Assembly: GCA_947476855.1 (NCBI GenBank)
Contig: CANJSR010000079.1
Coordinates: forward strand, 1 to 13,653
Source of the DNA: Acetobacteraceae bacterium
Lineage (GTDB): Bacteria; Pseudomonadota; Alphaproteobacteria; Acetobacterales; Acetobacteraceae
Reading direction: 5' to 3'
Length of the DNA: 13,653 bases
Shown here: in pieces, positions 1-7,313 of the stretch
Layout: every line of letters begins with the position of its first letter
Numbering within the stretch: position 1 is the stretch's first letter
Program-made: the position numbers and the translations under genes
The notes under the pieces: model-generated
Databases searched by the model: none
The model's input: only the letters and a program-made list of their open reading frames with translations
What the model was told of the DNA's origin: nothing

Positions 1-2326
1 ACGTGTCGCTCGTGCCGCCAAGGATGGAGGTATAGTCGGGATCGCTGCCCCGCCCGCCGCCGCCCTCGGTGTATATGACCGTCGGCAGCCGCCATTGTTC
101 GGCGAGCATATACATCCGGTCCTGCTTGCGGTGGCTGTGCTTGCCCTGCGTGCCGGCCATCACGGTGTAGTCATAGGCCCCGACGACGACGCGGCTCGTG
201 TCCTCCTCGAACCGATCGCCGTTGATGTGGGCCAACCCCATGACGAACCCGTCGGCCGGGGATTCATCGATCAGCTTCTCGATCGGCGTCGTCGTGCGAC
301 GGGCGGCGATGGTCAGCGCGCCGTATTCGACGAAGGAGCCCGGATCGACCACGTCGTCGATGTTCTCCCGCGCCGTGCGCTGCCCGGTCTTGCGCCGGCG
401 CCCGACGGCATTGGGCCGTGCGGCATCCAGGGCGCGGGCCTGGCGCGCCATTACCTCGGCGAGGTCGGGGCGGATCAGGTCGAGGTCGATTTCCTTCGCC
501 GCCGCCGCGACACCGCTCGCGTCCGCGGTCTCCTCGATGAACAGCAGGGGATGATCCTCGAACACCGTGTCGCCCGTGGCGATGGTGATCGCGCGCACGA
601 TGCCGCCGACGGGGGCGGCGATTTCGTGCTGCATCTTCATCGCCTCCATCACCAGCACCACCTGGCCCATCAGGACCGTGTCGCCTTCCTTCACATCCAG
701 GCTGACGATGGTGCCCTGCATCGGGGCGGGAACCGGCTTCGTGCCATCCGGTGTGTCGATGTCCGCGCCGAAGGCGGGTTCGGGCGGCGGCGGCGCCTCG
801 GCCGGAACCGAGGCATCGGCGCCCTTGCCCAGCGCCACCACGGCGAGTGGATCGTTGGTCTTCAGCCGGATGCCGGCCGTGCGGGGTGCGCCCGGCGCGG
901 CGGCCGGTTCGAAGTAAAGCCGCGGCTGCGGCGCGCCGGAGGCAGCCAGCAGGCCGTCGATCTCCTCCTCCACGAAGCGTGTATGCACCTGCCCCGACAG
1001 CAGCCCGGGATGGCGCAGCAGGGCGGCCAGGAACGGCATGTTCGTCGCCGCCCCGGCGATGCGGAACTCCGCCAGCGCGCGCCCCGCCCGTCCCGCGACA
1101 TCATCCAGCCGGCCCGAGGGCGCGGTCACGATCACCTTGGCCAGCAGGGAATCAAAGGCCGGGCTGGTGCGATACCCCGCATACCCATACCCATCCACCC
1201 GCACGCCAGCCCCGCTCGGCGGGTCATAGGCGCTCAGCACGCCACCCGCGGGCCGAGCGTTGCCGTCGGCGGTCATGGTTTCGAGGTTGACGCGCAACTG
1301 CATCGAAATCCCGCGCGGCGCGGGGATATGCGCCTGGGTCAGTTGCAGGTCGGCCAGGGTCGCGCCGGCGGCGATCCGCAACTGCGCCTCCACCAGGTCG
1401 ATGCCGGTGACTTCCTCGGTGACCGTGTGTTCAACCTGGAGGCGGGCATTGGCCTCAATGAAGGCGATCTCGTCGGTACCGGAGGCATCCACCAGGAACT
1501 CGAACGTCCCGGCGTTGCGGTATTTCGCGGCCGATGCCAGGGCGACGGCTGCTTCCAGCAGGCGGGCGCGCACGGCTGGGGCCAGGCCGGGGGCGGGCGC
1601 GATCTCGATCAGTTTCTGCCGCTGGCGCTGGACGCTGCATTCGCGCTCCCACAGATGCGCCACCGCCCCGGTGCCGTCTCCCAGGACCTGCACTTCGATA
1701 TGGCGGGCGCGTGGAAACAGCCGCTCCACATACAGTTCCCCATTCCCAAACGCCGCCAGCGCCTCCGCTCGGCAGCGTTCAAAGGCCGCGGGCAGGTCGG
1801 CCAGGGCGTGGACCGGCCGCATGCCGCGCCCGCCCCCGCCGGCGATCGCCTTGACCATGATGGCGGCACCCTCGCCGAGGCCCGCCATGAAGGCCTGTGC
1901 GGCGGCGAGGTCGGTAGCCCCCGCGCTGCCCGGCACCAGGGGCACGCCGGCGCGTTCGGCGAAGGCCCGCGCCGCGGCCTTGTCGCCGAACAGATCCAGC
2001 GAGTCGGGGGACGGGCCGACAAAGACCAGCCCCGCGGCTTCACACGCGCGGGCGAAGGCGGCGTTCTCGGCCAGGAACCCATAGCCGGGATGGATGGCGT
2101 CGCAGGCGGTTTCCTGGGCCACCGCGATCAGGCCGGCGGCGTCGAGGTAGGCGGCCACCCCCCTGCCCTTCAGCACTCGCGCTTCATCGGTCCGGCGGGT
2201 GTGCAACGATGCCGCGTCATCCTCGGCATGGACGGCTACCGTGGCGATTCCCATGGCCGCCGCGGTGCGGGCGATACGGATGGCGATTTCACCGCGATTG
2301 GCGATCAGGAGCTTCTTTATCGGCAT
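1..2326 (-). CDS. Single-chain acyl-CoA carboxylase: biotin carboxylase, biotin carrier and start of carboxyltransferase (3' end outside window)
   Basis: The visible 775 residues start at ATG 2326-2324 (MPIKKLLIANRGEIAIRIA), preceded by an AAGGAA ribosome-binding site about 10 nt upstream, and run off the left edge. Residues 1-450 are an ATP-grasp biotin carboxylase: glycine-rich loop AGGGGRGMR near 163-170, and FIEANARLQVEHTVTEE near 285-297, which carries the usual catalytic Glu, Asn, Arg and Gln. Residues about 510-600 are a biotin carrier domain with EAMKM; the biotinyl lysine is Lys564 (635-637). From about 630 a crotonase-fold carboxyltransferase begins (TARENIDDVVDPGSF, later the Gly-rich EGGGGRGSD). 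The family carboxylates an acyl-CoA with bicarbonate and ATP in the cytoplasm. The order BC-BCCP-CT on one chain matches the roughly 1100-residue multidomain long-chain/short-chain acyl-CoA carboxylases, so about 300 residues are missing here. Acyl-CoA specificity cannot be read. It is divergent from the hydratase/hydantoinase pair. Confidence 0.93.
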   Translation of the reverse strand, partial: MPIKKLLIANRGEIAIRIARTAAAMGIATVAVHAEDDAASLHTRRTDEARVLKGRGVAAYLDAAGLIAVAQETACDAIHPGYGFLAENAAFARACEAAGLVFVGPSPDSLDLFGDKAAARAFAERAGVPLVPGSAGATDLAAAQAFMAGLGEGAAIMVKAIAGGGGRGMRPVHALADLPAAFERCRAEALAAFGNGELYVERLFPRARHIEVQVLGDGTGAVAHLWERECSVQRQRQKLIEIAPAPGLAPAVRARLLEAAVALASAAKYRNAGTFEFLVDASGTDEIAFIEANARLQVEHTVTEEVTGIDLVEAQLRIAAGATLADLQLTQAHIPAPRGISMQLRVNLETMTADGNARPAGGVLSAYDPPSGAGVRVDGYGYAGYRTSPAFDSLLAKVIVTAPSGRLDDVAGRAGRALAEFRIAGAATNMPFLAALLRHPGLLSGQVHTRFVEEEIDGLLAASGAPQPRLYFEPAAAPGAPRTAGIRLKTNDPLAVVALGKGADASVPAEAPPPPEPAFGADIDTPDGTKPVPAPMQGTIVSLDVKEGDTVLMGQVVLVMEAMKMQHEIAAPVGGIVRAITIATGDTVFEDHPLLFIEETADASGVAAAAKEIDLDLIRPDLAEVMARQARALDAARPNAVGRRRKTGQRTARENIDDVVDPGSFVEYGALTIAARRTTTPIEKLIDESPADGFVMGLAHINGDRFEEDTSRVVVGAYDYTVMAGTQGKHSHRKQDRMYMLAEQWRLPTVIYTEGGGGRGSDPDYTSILGGTSDT

Positions 2327-2533
2327 CGGTCGGCGTTTCCTTCACTGCGTCTTCTTGGTCCGTGTCCCCGGTCGGGCGGAGAGACCCCATTGTGTGCGGG
2401 TTGGCGCCGCATGGCCACAGGGCCGCGCCGGCCATTGCCGTAGGTCCGGCCGATTGCCTATCGTGCCCCGGCCGAATTGAACAACGAACCGCCCGCCGGC
2501 GATGCGGAACGGCGGTCGAAGGGGGAAGCAACC
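2327..2533. promoter_or_regulatory. Divergent intergenic control region
   Basis: These 207 bases separate the leftward carboxylase from the rightward hydratase and must hold promoters for both. For the rightward unit a possible sigma70-like pair is TTGCCG (2435-2440) and TATCGT (2459-2464) with an 18-bp spacer, 4 of 6 consensus matches each. That is weak and guessed by eye. I see no convincing leftward promoter. Three direct repeats (separate entry) overlap this putative promoter. No riboswitch-like or RNA-gene structure was recognised. Confidence 0.4.
2428..2479. repeat. Three direct repeats CCGGCC(G)(A)ATTG, candidate operator array
   Basis: Copies are CCGGCCATTG at 2428-2437, CCGGCCGATTG at 2446-2456 and CCGGCCGAATTG at 2468-2479. 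They differ only by one or two inserted bases. Starts are 18 and 22 bp apart, the latter about two helical turns. They flank and overlap the guessed -35 and -10 elements of the rightward promoter, which would suit a repressor or activator array. Each core contains the palindrome CCGGCC, common in GC-rich DNA, so chance remains possible. No regulator gene for this unit is visible in the window. Confidence 0.35.
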
Positions 2534-3307
2534 ATGTCCGACACGACACCCGACGCCATTGCCGCCGCACTCTGGGACGCGATGAAGGAAGGCCGGCATA
2601 TGCCCCGGGAGTGGATGGGCAAGCTGTCCCTGGATCAGGCCTACCGGGTGCAACTGGCCTTGCTCGCACGCTATGAGGCGACGGGAGAGCGCCAGGCAGG
2701 CTGGAAGGTCGGACTGACCGCCGCCGCGATGCGCGCCCAGTGGAACATCCATGAGCCCTGCTTCGGGTTCCTGCTGGAATCCGGCAACAAACCGTCCGGC
2801 CATGCCTTCCGCTTCGACAGCCTGATCGCCCCGGGGTTCGAGAATGAACTGTGCCTGCGCATCGGCACCCGCCTGGCCGGCCCCGGCGTGACGCGGGACC
2901 AGGCCGCGGCGGCGATCAGCCATGTGGCGCCGGCCCTGGAAATCGTCGAGAAGCGTGGCCCGTTTTCCGAGGACATTGCCTTGGCGATGGCCGACAACGC
3001 GCAGCAGATCGCCTTCGTGACCGGCGCGGAGACGCCTCTGGCGGGCCATGATCTGGGTTCGGCGACGGTGGATGTCTCGGTCAACGGCACAAGCCTCGAT
3101 CACGCCACCGGCGCGGAGGTGATGGGCGAAGGGCCGATCCTGTCCGTCCAGTGGCTCGCCAACAAGCTGGCCGAGTTCGGCCGAACCCTGGAGCCCGGCC
3201 AGCGCATCATGGCGGGGTCGTTCACGAAACAATATCCGATCGCGGCCGGTGACCGGGTGGAGTCCCGCTTCACCCCGTTCGGCGCCGTCAACGCCCGGTT
3301 CGACTGA
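2534..3307 (+). CDS. 2-keto-4-pentenoate hydratase family protein (MhpD/FAH-like)
   Basis: A 257-residue protein, the usual length for MhpD/DmpE-type hydratases. The ATG at 2534 is chosen because GAAGGGGGAAG lies just upstream; an in-frame ATG at 2477 lacks such a site and would add 19 poorly conserved residues. Family marks include GWKVGLT with Lys58, PCFGFL at 76-80, the divalent-metal motif FENELCL with Glu103 and Glu105, a third likely ligand Glu136 in PALEIVEK, and the C-terminal MAGSFTKQYPIAAGDRV stretch. Characterised relatives add water to 2-hydroxy-dienoates in meta-cleavage pathways, or decarboxylate 2-oxo-enedioates, in the cytoplasm with Mg2+. Which reaction applies here is not decidable. 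It is first in a rightward pair with the HyuA/B fusion, 75 nt upstream of it. No ring-cleavage dioxygenase or aldolase is nearby, so a classical aromatic pathway role is not supported within the window. Confidence 0.88.
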   Translation: MSDTTPDAIAAALWDAMKEGRHMPREWMGKLSLDQAYRVQLALLARYEATGERQAGWKVGLTAAAMRAQWNIHEPCFGFLLESGNKPSGHAFRFDSLIAPGFENELCLRIGTRLAGPGVTRDQAAAAISHVAPALEIVEKRGPFSEDIALAMADNAQQIAFVTGAETPLAGHDLGSATVDVSVNGTSLDHATGAEVMGEGPILSVQWLANKLAEFGRTLEPGQRIMAGSFTKQYPIAAGDRVESRFTPFGAVNARFD

Positions 3308-3382
3308 CGCACGACAACTGGCGTTTTCCGCTGGCATGAGTGACGCTGCCCTTGGCATCGCAACCAGGGGCACGGGACGGAT

Positions 3383-6300
3383 ATGAACACTACGGCATTG
3401 GGCGGACTCGCGGCACCCTGGCGGATCGGGGTGGATGTCGGTGGAACCTTCACCGACCTGGTGCTGACGGACGCCGCCGGGCGCAGCGTGGTGGCCAAGG
3501 TGCCCTCCGTCCCGTCCGACCCCAGCCAGGGCGTGCTGGCCGCGCTCCGCCGAGCGGCGGACATGCTGGCGATGAGCGTGGGGGATTTGCTGCGGAATTG
3601 CGTGCTGTTCGTGCACGGGTCCACCGTCGCGACCAACCGGATGCTGGAAGGCAAGGGCGCGCGCGTCGGGCTGCTGACGACGGAGGGATTCCGTGACTCG
3701 CTGGAAATCCGGCGTGGGCTGCGGGAGGACCAGTGGAACCACCGCAGCCCCTATGCGCCCGTGCTGGTGCCGCGTCACCTGAGGCGGGGTATCGGCGGGC
3801 GTATGGACAAGGACGGCAACGAACTGACTCCCCCGCGGGCCGAGGATGTCGACGCCGCCTTGGCGGATTTCCGTGCGGCGGGGGTGGAGGCGGTGGCCGT
3901 CGCCTTCTTCAACAGCTTCCTCAACGACGCGCATGAACAGGCCGTGGCGGCGCAGGTGCGGGCGGGGGCGCCCGATGCCTGGGTCAGCACGTCCGCCGCC
4001 CTGTCGCCGATGATGGGGGAGTATGAACGCACCTCCACCGCCGTGGTGAATGCGGCGCTGCTGCCGGGCATCGTGCCCTATCTGCGGAACCTGGACCGGG
4101 AACTGCGCGCGCTGGGCCTGGATCGGCCCTTGTTGCTGGTGCAATCGAATGGCGGCGTCATCTCGGTGGACCAGGTGGCGCCGCGCCCGGTGAACCTGCT
4201 GCTGAGCGGGCCGGCCGCCGCCGTGGGCGCGTTGAACTACTACCGCGCCGCGATCGAAACGGACCAAGCCGGTAACCTGATTTCGATGGAGATCGGTGGC
4301 ACGTCCTGCGACGTGATGCTGATGTCGCGCGGCGACGTGGCGATGAAGGACGATCTGATGATCGCCGGCTATCACGTCTCCACCCCCGGGATCGACATCC
4401 ACACGATCGGCGCCGGTGGCGGCACGATCGCGGGCGTGGACCCGGCGGGGTTGCTGTTCGTCGGGCCCCAGGGGGCGGGCGCCAATCCCGGCCCTGCCTG
4501 CTATGGCCTGGGCGGCACGGAGCCGACGGTGACGGACGCGCAGCTCGTGCTGGGCCGGTTGCGCCCGGGGGCTTATGCCGAGTCCGGCCTCGTGCTGTCG
4601 GAAGACGCCGCACGGGAAGCAATCCGCACGCGCGCGGCCGATCCCTTGGGGCTGACGGTGGAAGCCGCAGCCGCCGGGATCATCGCTCTGCTGGAACAGA
4701 ACCTGCTGCACGCGGTCGAATATATCTCCATCGAGCGTGGCTACGCACCGCGCGACTTCACCCTGGTCGCCGCCGGTGGAGCGGGGCCGATGCACGGCAC
4801 CAGCGTGGCGCGGGGCCTGGGCTGCCAGCGCGTCTATGTGCCGCGCGATGCCGGCGCTCTGTGCGCCATCGGTATGCTGCACGCCGATGTGCGGCAGGAT
4901 TTCCAGAGTTTCGTCAGCGGCACGCTCGACACGCTGGACCCGGCGCGCGTCGACGCCGACCTCGCTCGGCTGTCATCCCAGGCTGTCGAGGCAATGCGCG
5001 CGGAGGGCTTCTCGGCCGACCAGGTGGGCCTGGAACGGTCGATCGACCTGCACTACAGCGGCCAGCTCTGGTCGGTGCGGGTGCGGCTGGACGATGGCGG
5101 CTTCGACCCCGCCGCCACGCGCGCCGCCTTCGAGGCGGAATACCAGCGCCTGTACGGCCACGTGCAGCCGGGTGGAGCCATCCTGTCCGCCGCACTGCAC
5201 GTCGCGGCACGCTGCGCCACCGGCACGCCGAAGGTGCGGCTGGCCGATGCCGCGCCCGAGACTCAAGCCGCCGAGACAGCAACGCGACCGGTCTGGCATG
5301 AGGGCCAAGGCTGGCTCGACACCCAGGTCCATGACGGCCGGCATCTGGGCATCGGCGCCCGCGTCACCGGCCCCGCAATCATCGAGGAACAGACCACCAC
5401 CGTCCTCCTCGGCCCCGGCGACGCCCTGGTCGTGGACCGCGCCGGGAACTTCATGATCGACGTCGCACCGGCCAAGGAAGCCACGCAGACGGCGCCCGAA
5501 AGGGGCACCCGCGACCCGGTGATCCTCGCACTGATGCAGAAGCGGCTGGACCAGGTCAGCAAGCACATGGGCTGGGTCATGACCCGCACTGCGCGCAGCC
5601 CGATCTTCAGCCAGAGCCACGATTTCTCCTGCTACATCACCGACCCCGAGGGCACGCTGATCGCCAACGCGGATGGCATCCCCATCCATACCGGCGGCGG
5701 CGGTTTCGCCGTACGCGCCCTGTTGCGCGACTTCGCCGGACGCATCTTCCCCGATGACGTCTTCGTTCTGTCCGACCCCTATGTCGCCGGCGGCAATCAC
5801 CTCCCGGACTGGGTGATCGCCCGGCCCATCTTCCTGGACGGCACCGACCGGCTGGCCGGGTTCTGCTGCAACCGCGCGCACCAGTCCGACATCGGCGGCG
5901 GCCTGGCCGGCACCTACAACCCCGAGGCGACCGAGATTTGGCACGAGGGCATTCGTCTGCCGGTCCTGAAGCTGATCGACCGCGGCACGGTGCGCGACGA
6001 CCTCTGGAAGCTGCTGCTGATCAACTCCCGCACCGCGGACCTCCTCGACGGCGACCTCCGTGCCATGCTCGGCTCCACTGAAGTCGGGGCCCGGCGGGTC
6101 GCGGCGCTGGTGGGCGAACTGGGCGTGGACTCGTATTTCGAGCACTTGGCCGGCGTGCTGGACCACGCCGACGCGCGCATGCGCCAGGAGATCACCGCGC
6201 TGCCGGACGGCGTGTACCTCGGGGAAGACCACACCGACAACGACTGCTTCAGCAAGGTGGACGTCGCGGTCAAGGTGCGGATGACGGTGAAGGGCGATCA

Positions 6301-7240
6301 ACTGACGATCGACTTCACCGGCAGTTCTCCGCAGATGAAGGGGTTCAAGAACTCCTCGGTCGCCAACACCTGGTCGGCCGTCTACATGGCGCTGTCGTCG
6401 TTCTTCGATACCTCGATCCCGCGCAATGAGGGGACGTATCGTTGCGTCACGATCATCGCGCCCGAGGGCAGCGTCGTGAACGCCCGCCCGCCCGCGCCGA
6501 TGACGATGAACACCGTTTTCGTCGCGCATGAAATCATCCATGCGGTATGGCGCGCCCTGGCCAGCGCAGCGCCGGACCGGGCCTGCGCCGGCTGGTCCAA
6601 GACCACGCACAACCACATCACCGCGCGCAACCCGGATGGCGGGGCCTGGGTGATGTACCAGTGGCACGCCATGGGTTCCCCCGGCGCCACGGCCGAACGG
6701 GACGGGTTCCCGCAGATGGGGCACATCAACTCCCTGGGTGGTCTCGACTTGCCGAACCTGGAGTTCCACGAACAGCAATTCCCGGTGCGCTACCGGCGCT
6801 GGGAGATGCGCGAGGACGCTGGCGGACCGGGTATGCGGCGCGGCGGCAGCGGCATGCACTATGAGGCTGACATCCTGGTCCCCTGCACCTGGTCGTTCCG
6901 CGCGGAGGGTCTGGACACGCCATCGGGCTACGGTGTCGAAGGCGGGGCGTTCGGCGCGGTCGGGGAACAGTGGATCGAACCGGCGGATGGTGACCGCTTC
7001 ATCCCGCCGAAATACGGCGTGCGCCATCTGGCCCCTGCCCGCATCATCGGCCTGACGCCTGGCGGCGGCGGCTGGGGCGATCCCTTCACCCGCGCGCCGG
7101 CATTGGTCCTGCGGGATGTGCGGGATGGGGTGGTGAGCCGGAGCGGGGCGGAACGGGATTACGGCGTCGCGCTGAGCGCCGATGGCCAGGCCATCGACAC
7201 GGCGCGCACCGAAGCCTTGCGCGCCCGCCCACGCGGATAA
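3383..7240 (+). CDS. Fused hydantoinase A/B family protein (5-oxoprolinase-like, ATP-dependent)
   Basis: A 1285-residue protein. The ATG at 3383 is the first start after an in-frame TGA at 3341-3343. The HyuA half (about 15-700) has the actin/ASKHA-like phosphate motif GVDVGGTFTDL (16-26), HGSTVATN (78-85), SGPAAAVGA (about 275), EIGGTSCDV (about 302), GAGGGTIAG (about 343) and GGAGPMHGT (about 465). The HyuB half begins near Asp711 (DPVILALMQKRLD) after a short Ala/Thr/Pro-rich linker. It carries SQSHDFSC, HTGGGG, LSDPYVAGGNHLPDW, CNRAHQSDIGG, a histidine-rich THNHIT and the terminal GGGGWGDP. In this family HyuA phosphorylates or activates an amide or ketone with ATP and HyuB completes hydrolysis; members include 5-oxoprolinase, N-methylhydantoinase, caprolactamase and the biotin-free acetone/acetophenone carboxylases. 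Bacteria usually encode the halves separately; the single chain resembles eukaryotic 5-oxoprolinase in length. Substrate is unknown. It is probably co-transcribed with the upstream hydratase. Confidence 0.92.
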   Translation: MNTTALGGLAAPWRIGVDVGGTFTDLVLTDAAGRSVVAKVPSVPSDPSQGVLAALRRAADMLAMSVGDLLRNCVLFVHGSTVATNRMLEGKGARVGLLTTEGFRDSLEIRRGLREDQWNHRSPYAPVLVPRHLRRGIGGRMDKDGNELTPPRAEDVDAALADFRAAGVEAVAVAFFNSFLNDAHEQAVAAQVRAGAPDAWVSTSAALSPMMGEYERTSTAVVNAALLPGIVPYLRNLDRELRALGLDRPLLLVQSNGGVISVDQVAPRPVNLLLSGPAAAVGALNYYRAAIETDQAGNLISMEIGGTSCDVMLMSRGDVAMKDDLMIAGYHVSTPGIDIHTIGAGGGTIAGVDPAGLLFVGPQGAGANPGPACYGLGGTEPTVTDAQLVLGRLRPGAYAESGLVLSEDAAREAIRTRAADPLGLTVEAAAAGIIALLEQNLLHAVEYISIERGYAPRDFTLVAAGGAGPMHGTSVARGLGCQRVYVPRDAGALCAIGMLHADVRQDFQSFVSGTLDTLDPARVDADLARLSSQAVEAMRAEGFSADQVGLERSIDLHYSGQLWSVRVRLDDGGFDPAATRAAFEAEYQRLYGHVQPGGAILSAALHVAARCATGTPKVRLADAAPETQAAETATRPVWHEGQGWLDTQVHDGRHLGIGARVTGPAIIEEQTTTVLLGPGDALVVDRAGNFMIDVAPAKEATQTAPERGTRDPVILALMQKRLDQVSKHMGWVMTRTARSPIFSQSHDFSCYITDPEGTLIANADGIPIHTGGGGFAVRALLRDFAGRIFPDDVFVLSDPYVAGGNHLPDWVIARPIFLDGTDRLAGFCCNRAHQSDIGGGLAGTYNPEATEIWHEGIRLPVLKLIDRGTVRDDLWKLLLINSRTADLLDGDLRAMLGSTEVGARRVAALVGELGVDSYFEHLAGVLDHADARMRQEITALPDGVYLGEDHTDNDCFSKVDVAVKVRMTVKGDQLTIDFTGSSPQMKGFKNSSVANTWSAVYMALSSFFDTSIPRNEGTYRCVTIIAPEGSVVNARPPAPMTMNTVFVAHEIIHAVWRALASAAPDRACAGWSKTTHNHITARNPDGGAWVMYQWHAMGSPGATAERDGFPQMGHINSLGGLDLPNLEFHEQQFPVRYRRWEMREDAGGPGMRRGGSGMHYEADILVPCTWSFRAEGLDTPSGYGVEGGAFGAVGEQWIEPADGDRFIPPKYGVRHLAPARIIGLTPGGGGWGDPFTRAPALVLRDVRDGVVSRSGAERDYGVALSADGQAIDTARTEALRARPRG

Positions 7241-7249
7241 GGCGGGAGA

Positions 7250-7293
7250 CCGAGCGGGAGACGGCCGGCGAGGGCGCCACCGGCCACGCTCGG
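7250..7293. terminator. Possible shared hairpin between convergent genes
   Basis: The 73-nt gap between the stop codons of the HyuA/B fusion and the sensor kinase contains nested inverted repeats: CCGAGCG (7250-7256) with CGCTCGG (7287-7293), and inside them GGCCGG (7263-7268) with CCGGCC (7280-7285). No T-run follows on either strand, so this is at best a Rho-assisted or mRNA-stabilising structure. The location between convergent genes is the main support. Confidence 0.3.
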
Positions 7294-7313
7294 CTCGCCG
7301 TCGGGGGGCGCCT

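Noticed and set aside
95..2443. A plus-strand 782-codon open frame opposite the carboxylase
   Set aside because: The minus strand encodes an unmistakable biotin carboxylase with intact motifs. The plus frame is rich in Arg/Gly/His without any recognisable domain, and runs through the intergenic promoter region.
2477..2533. Upstream ATG at 2477 as the hydratase start
   Set aside because: It lacks a ribosome-binding site and adds residues outside the family's usual N-terminus; ATG 2534 has a strong purine-rich site and gives the expected 257 residues.
2342..4882. A minus-strand 846-codon open frame across the hydratase and the HyuA half
   Set aside because: It is antisense to two conserved genes and crosses their boundary; its His/Arg/Gln-rich product resembles no family.
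3383..7240. Acetone or acetophenone carboxylase identity for the HyuA/B protein
   Set aside because: Those enzymes belong to the same superfamily but are multi-subunit with extra small subunits, none of which is encoded here; the single-chain layout fits oxoprolinase-like members better.
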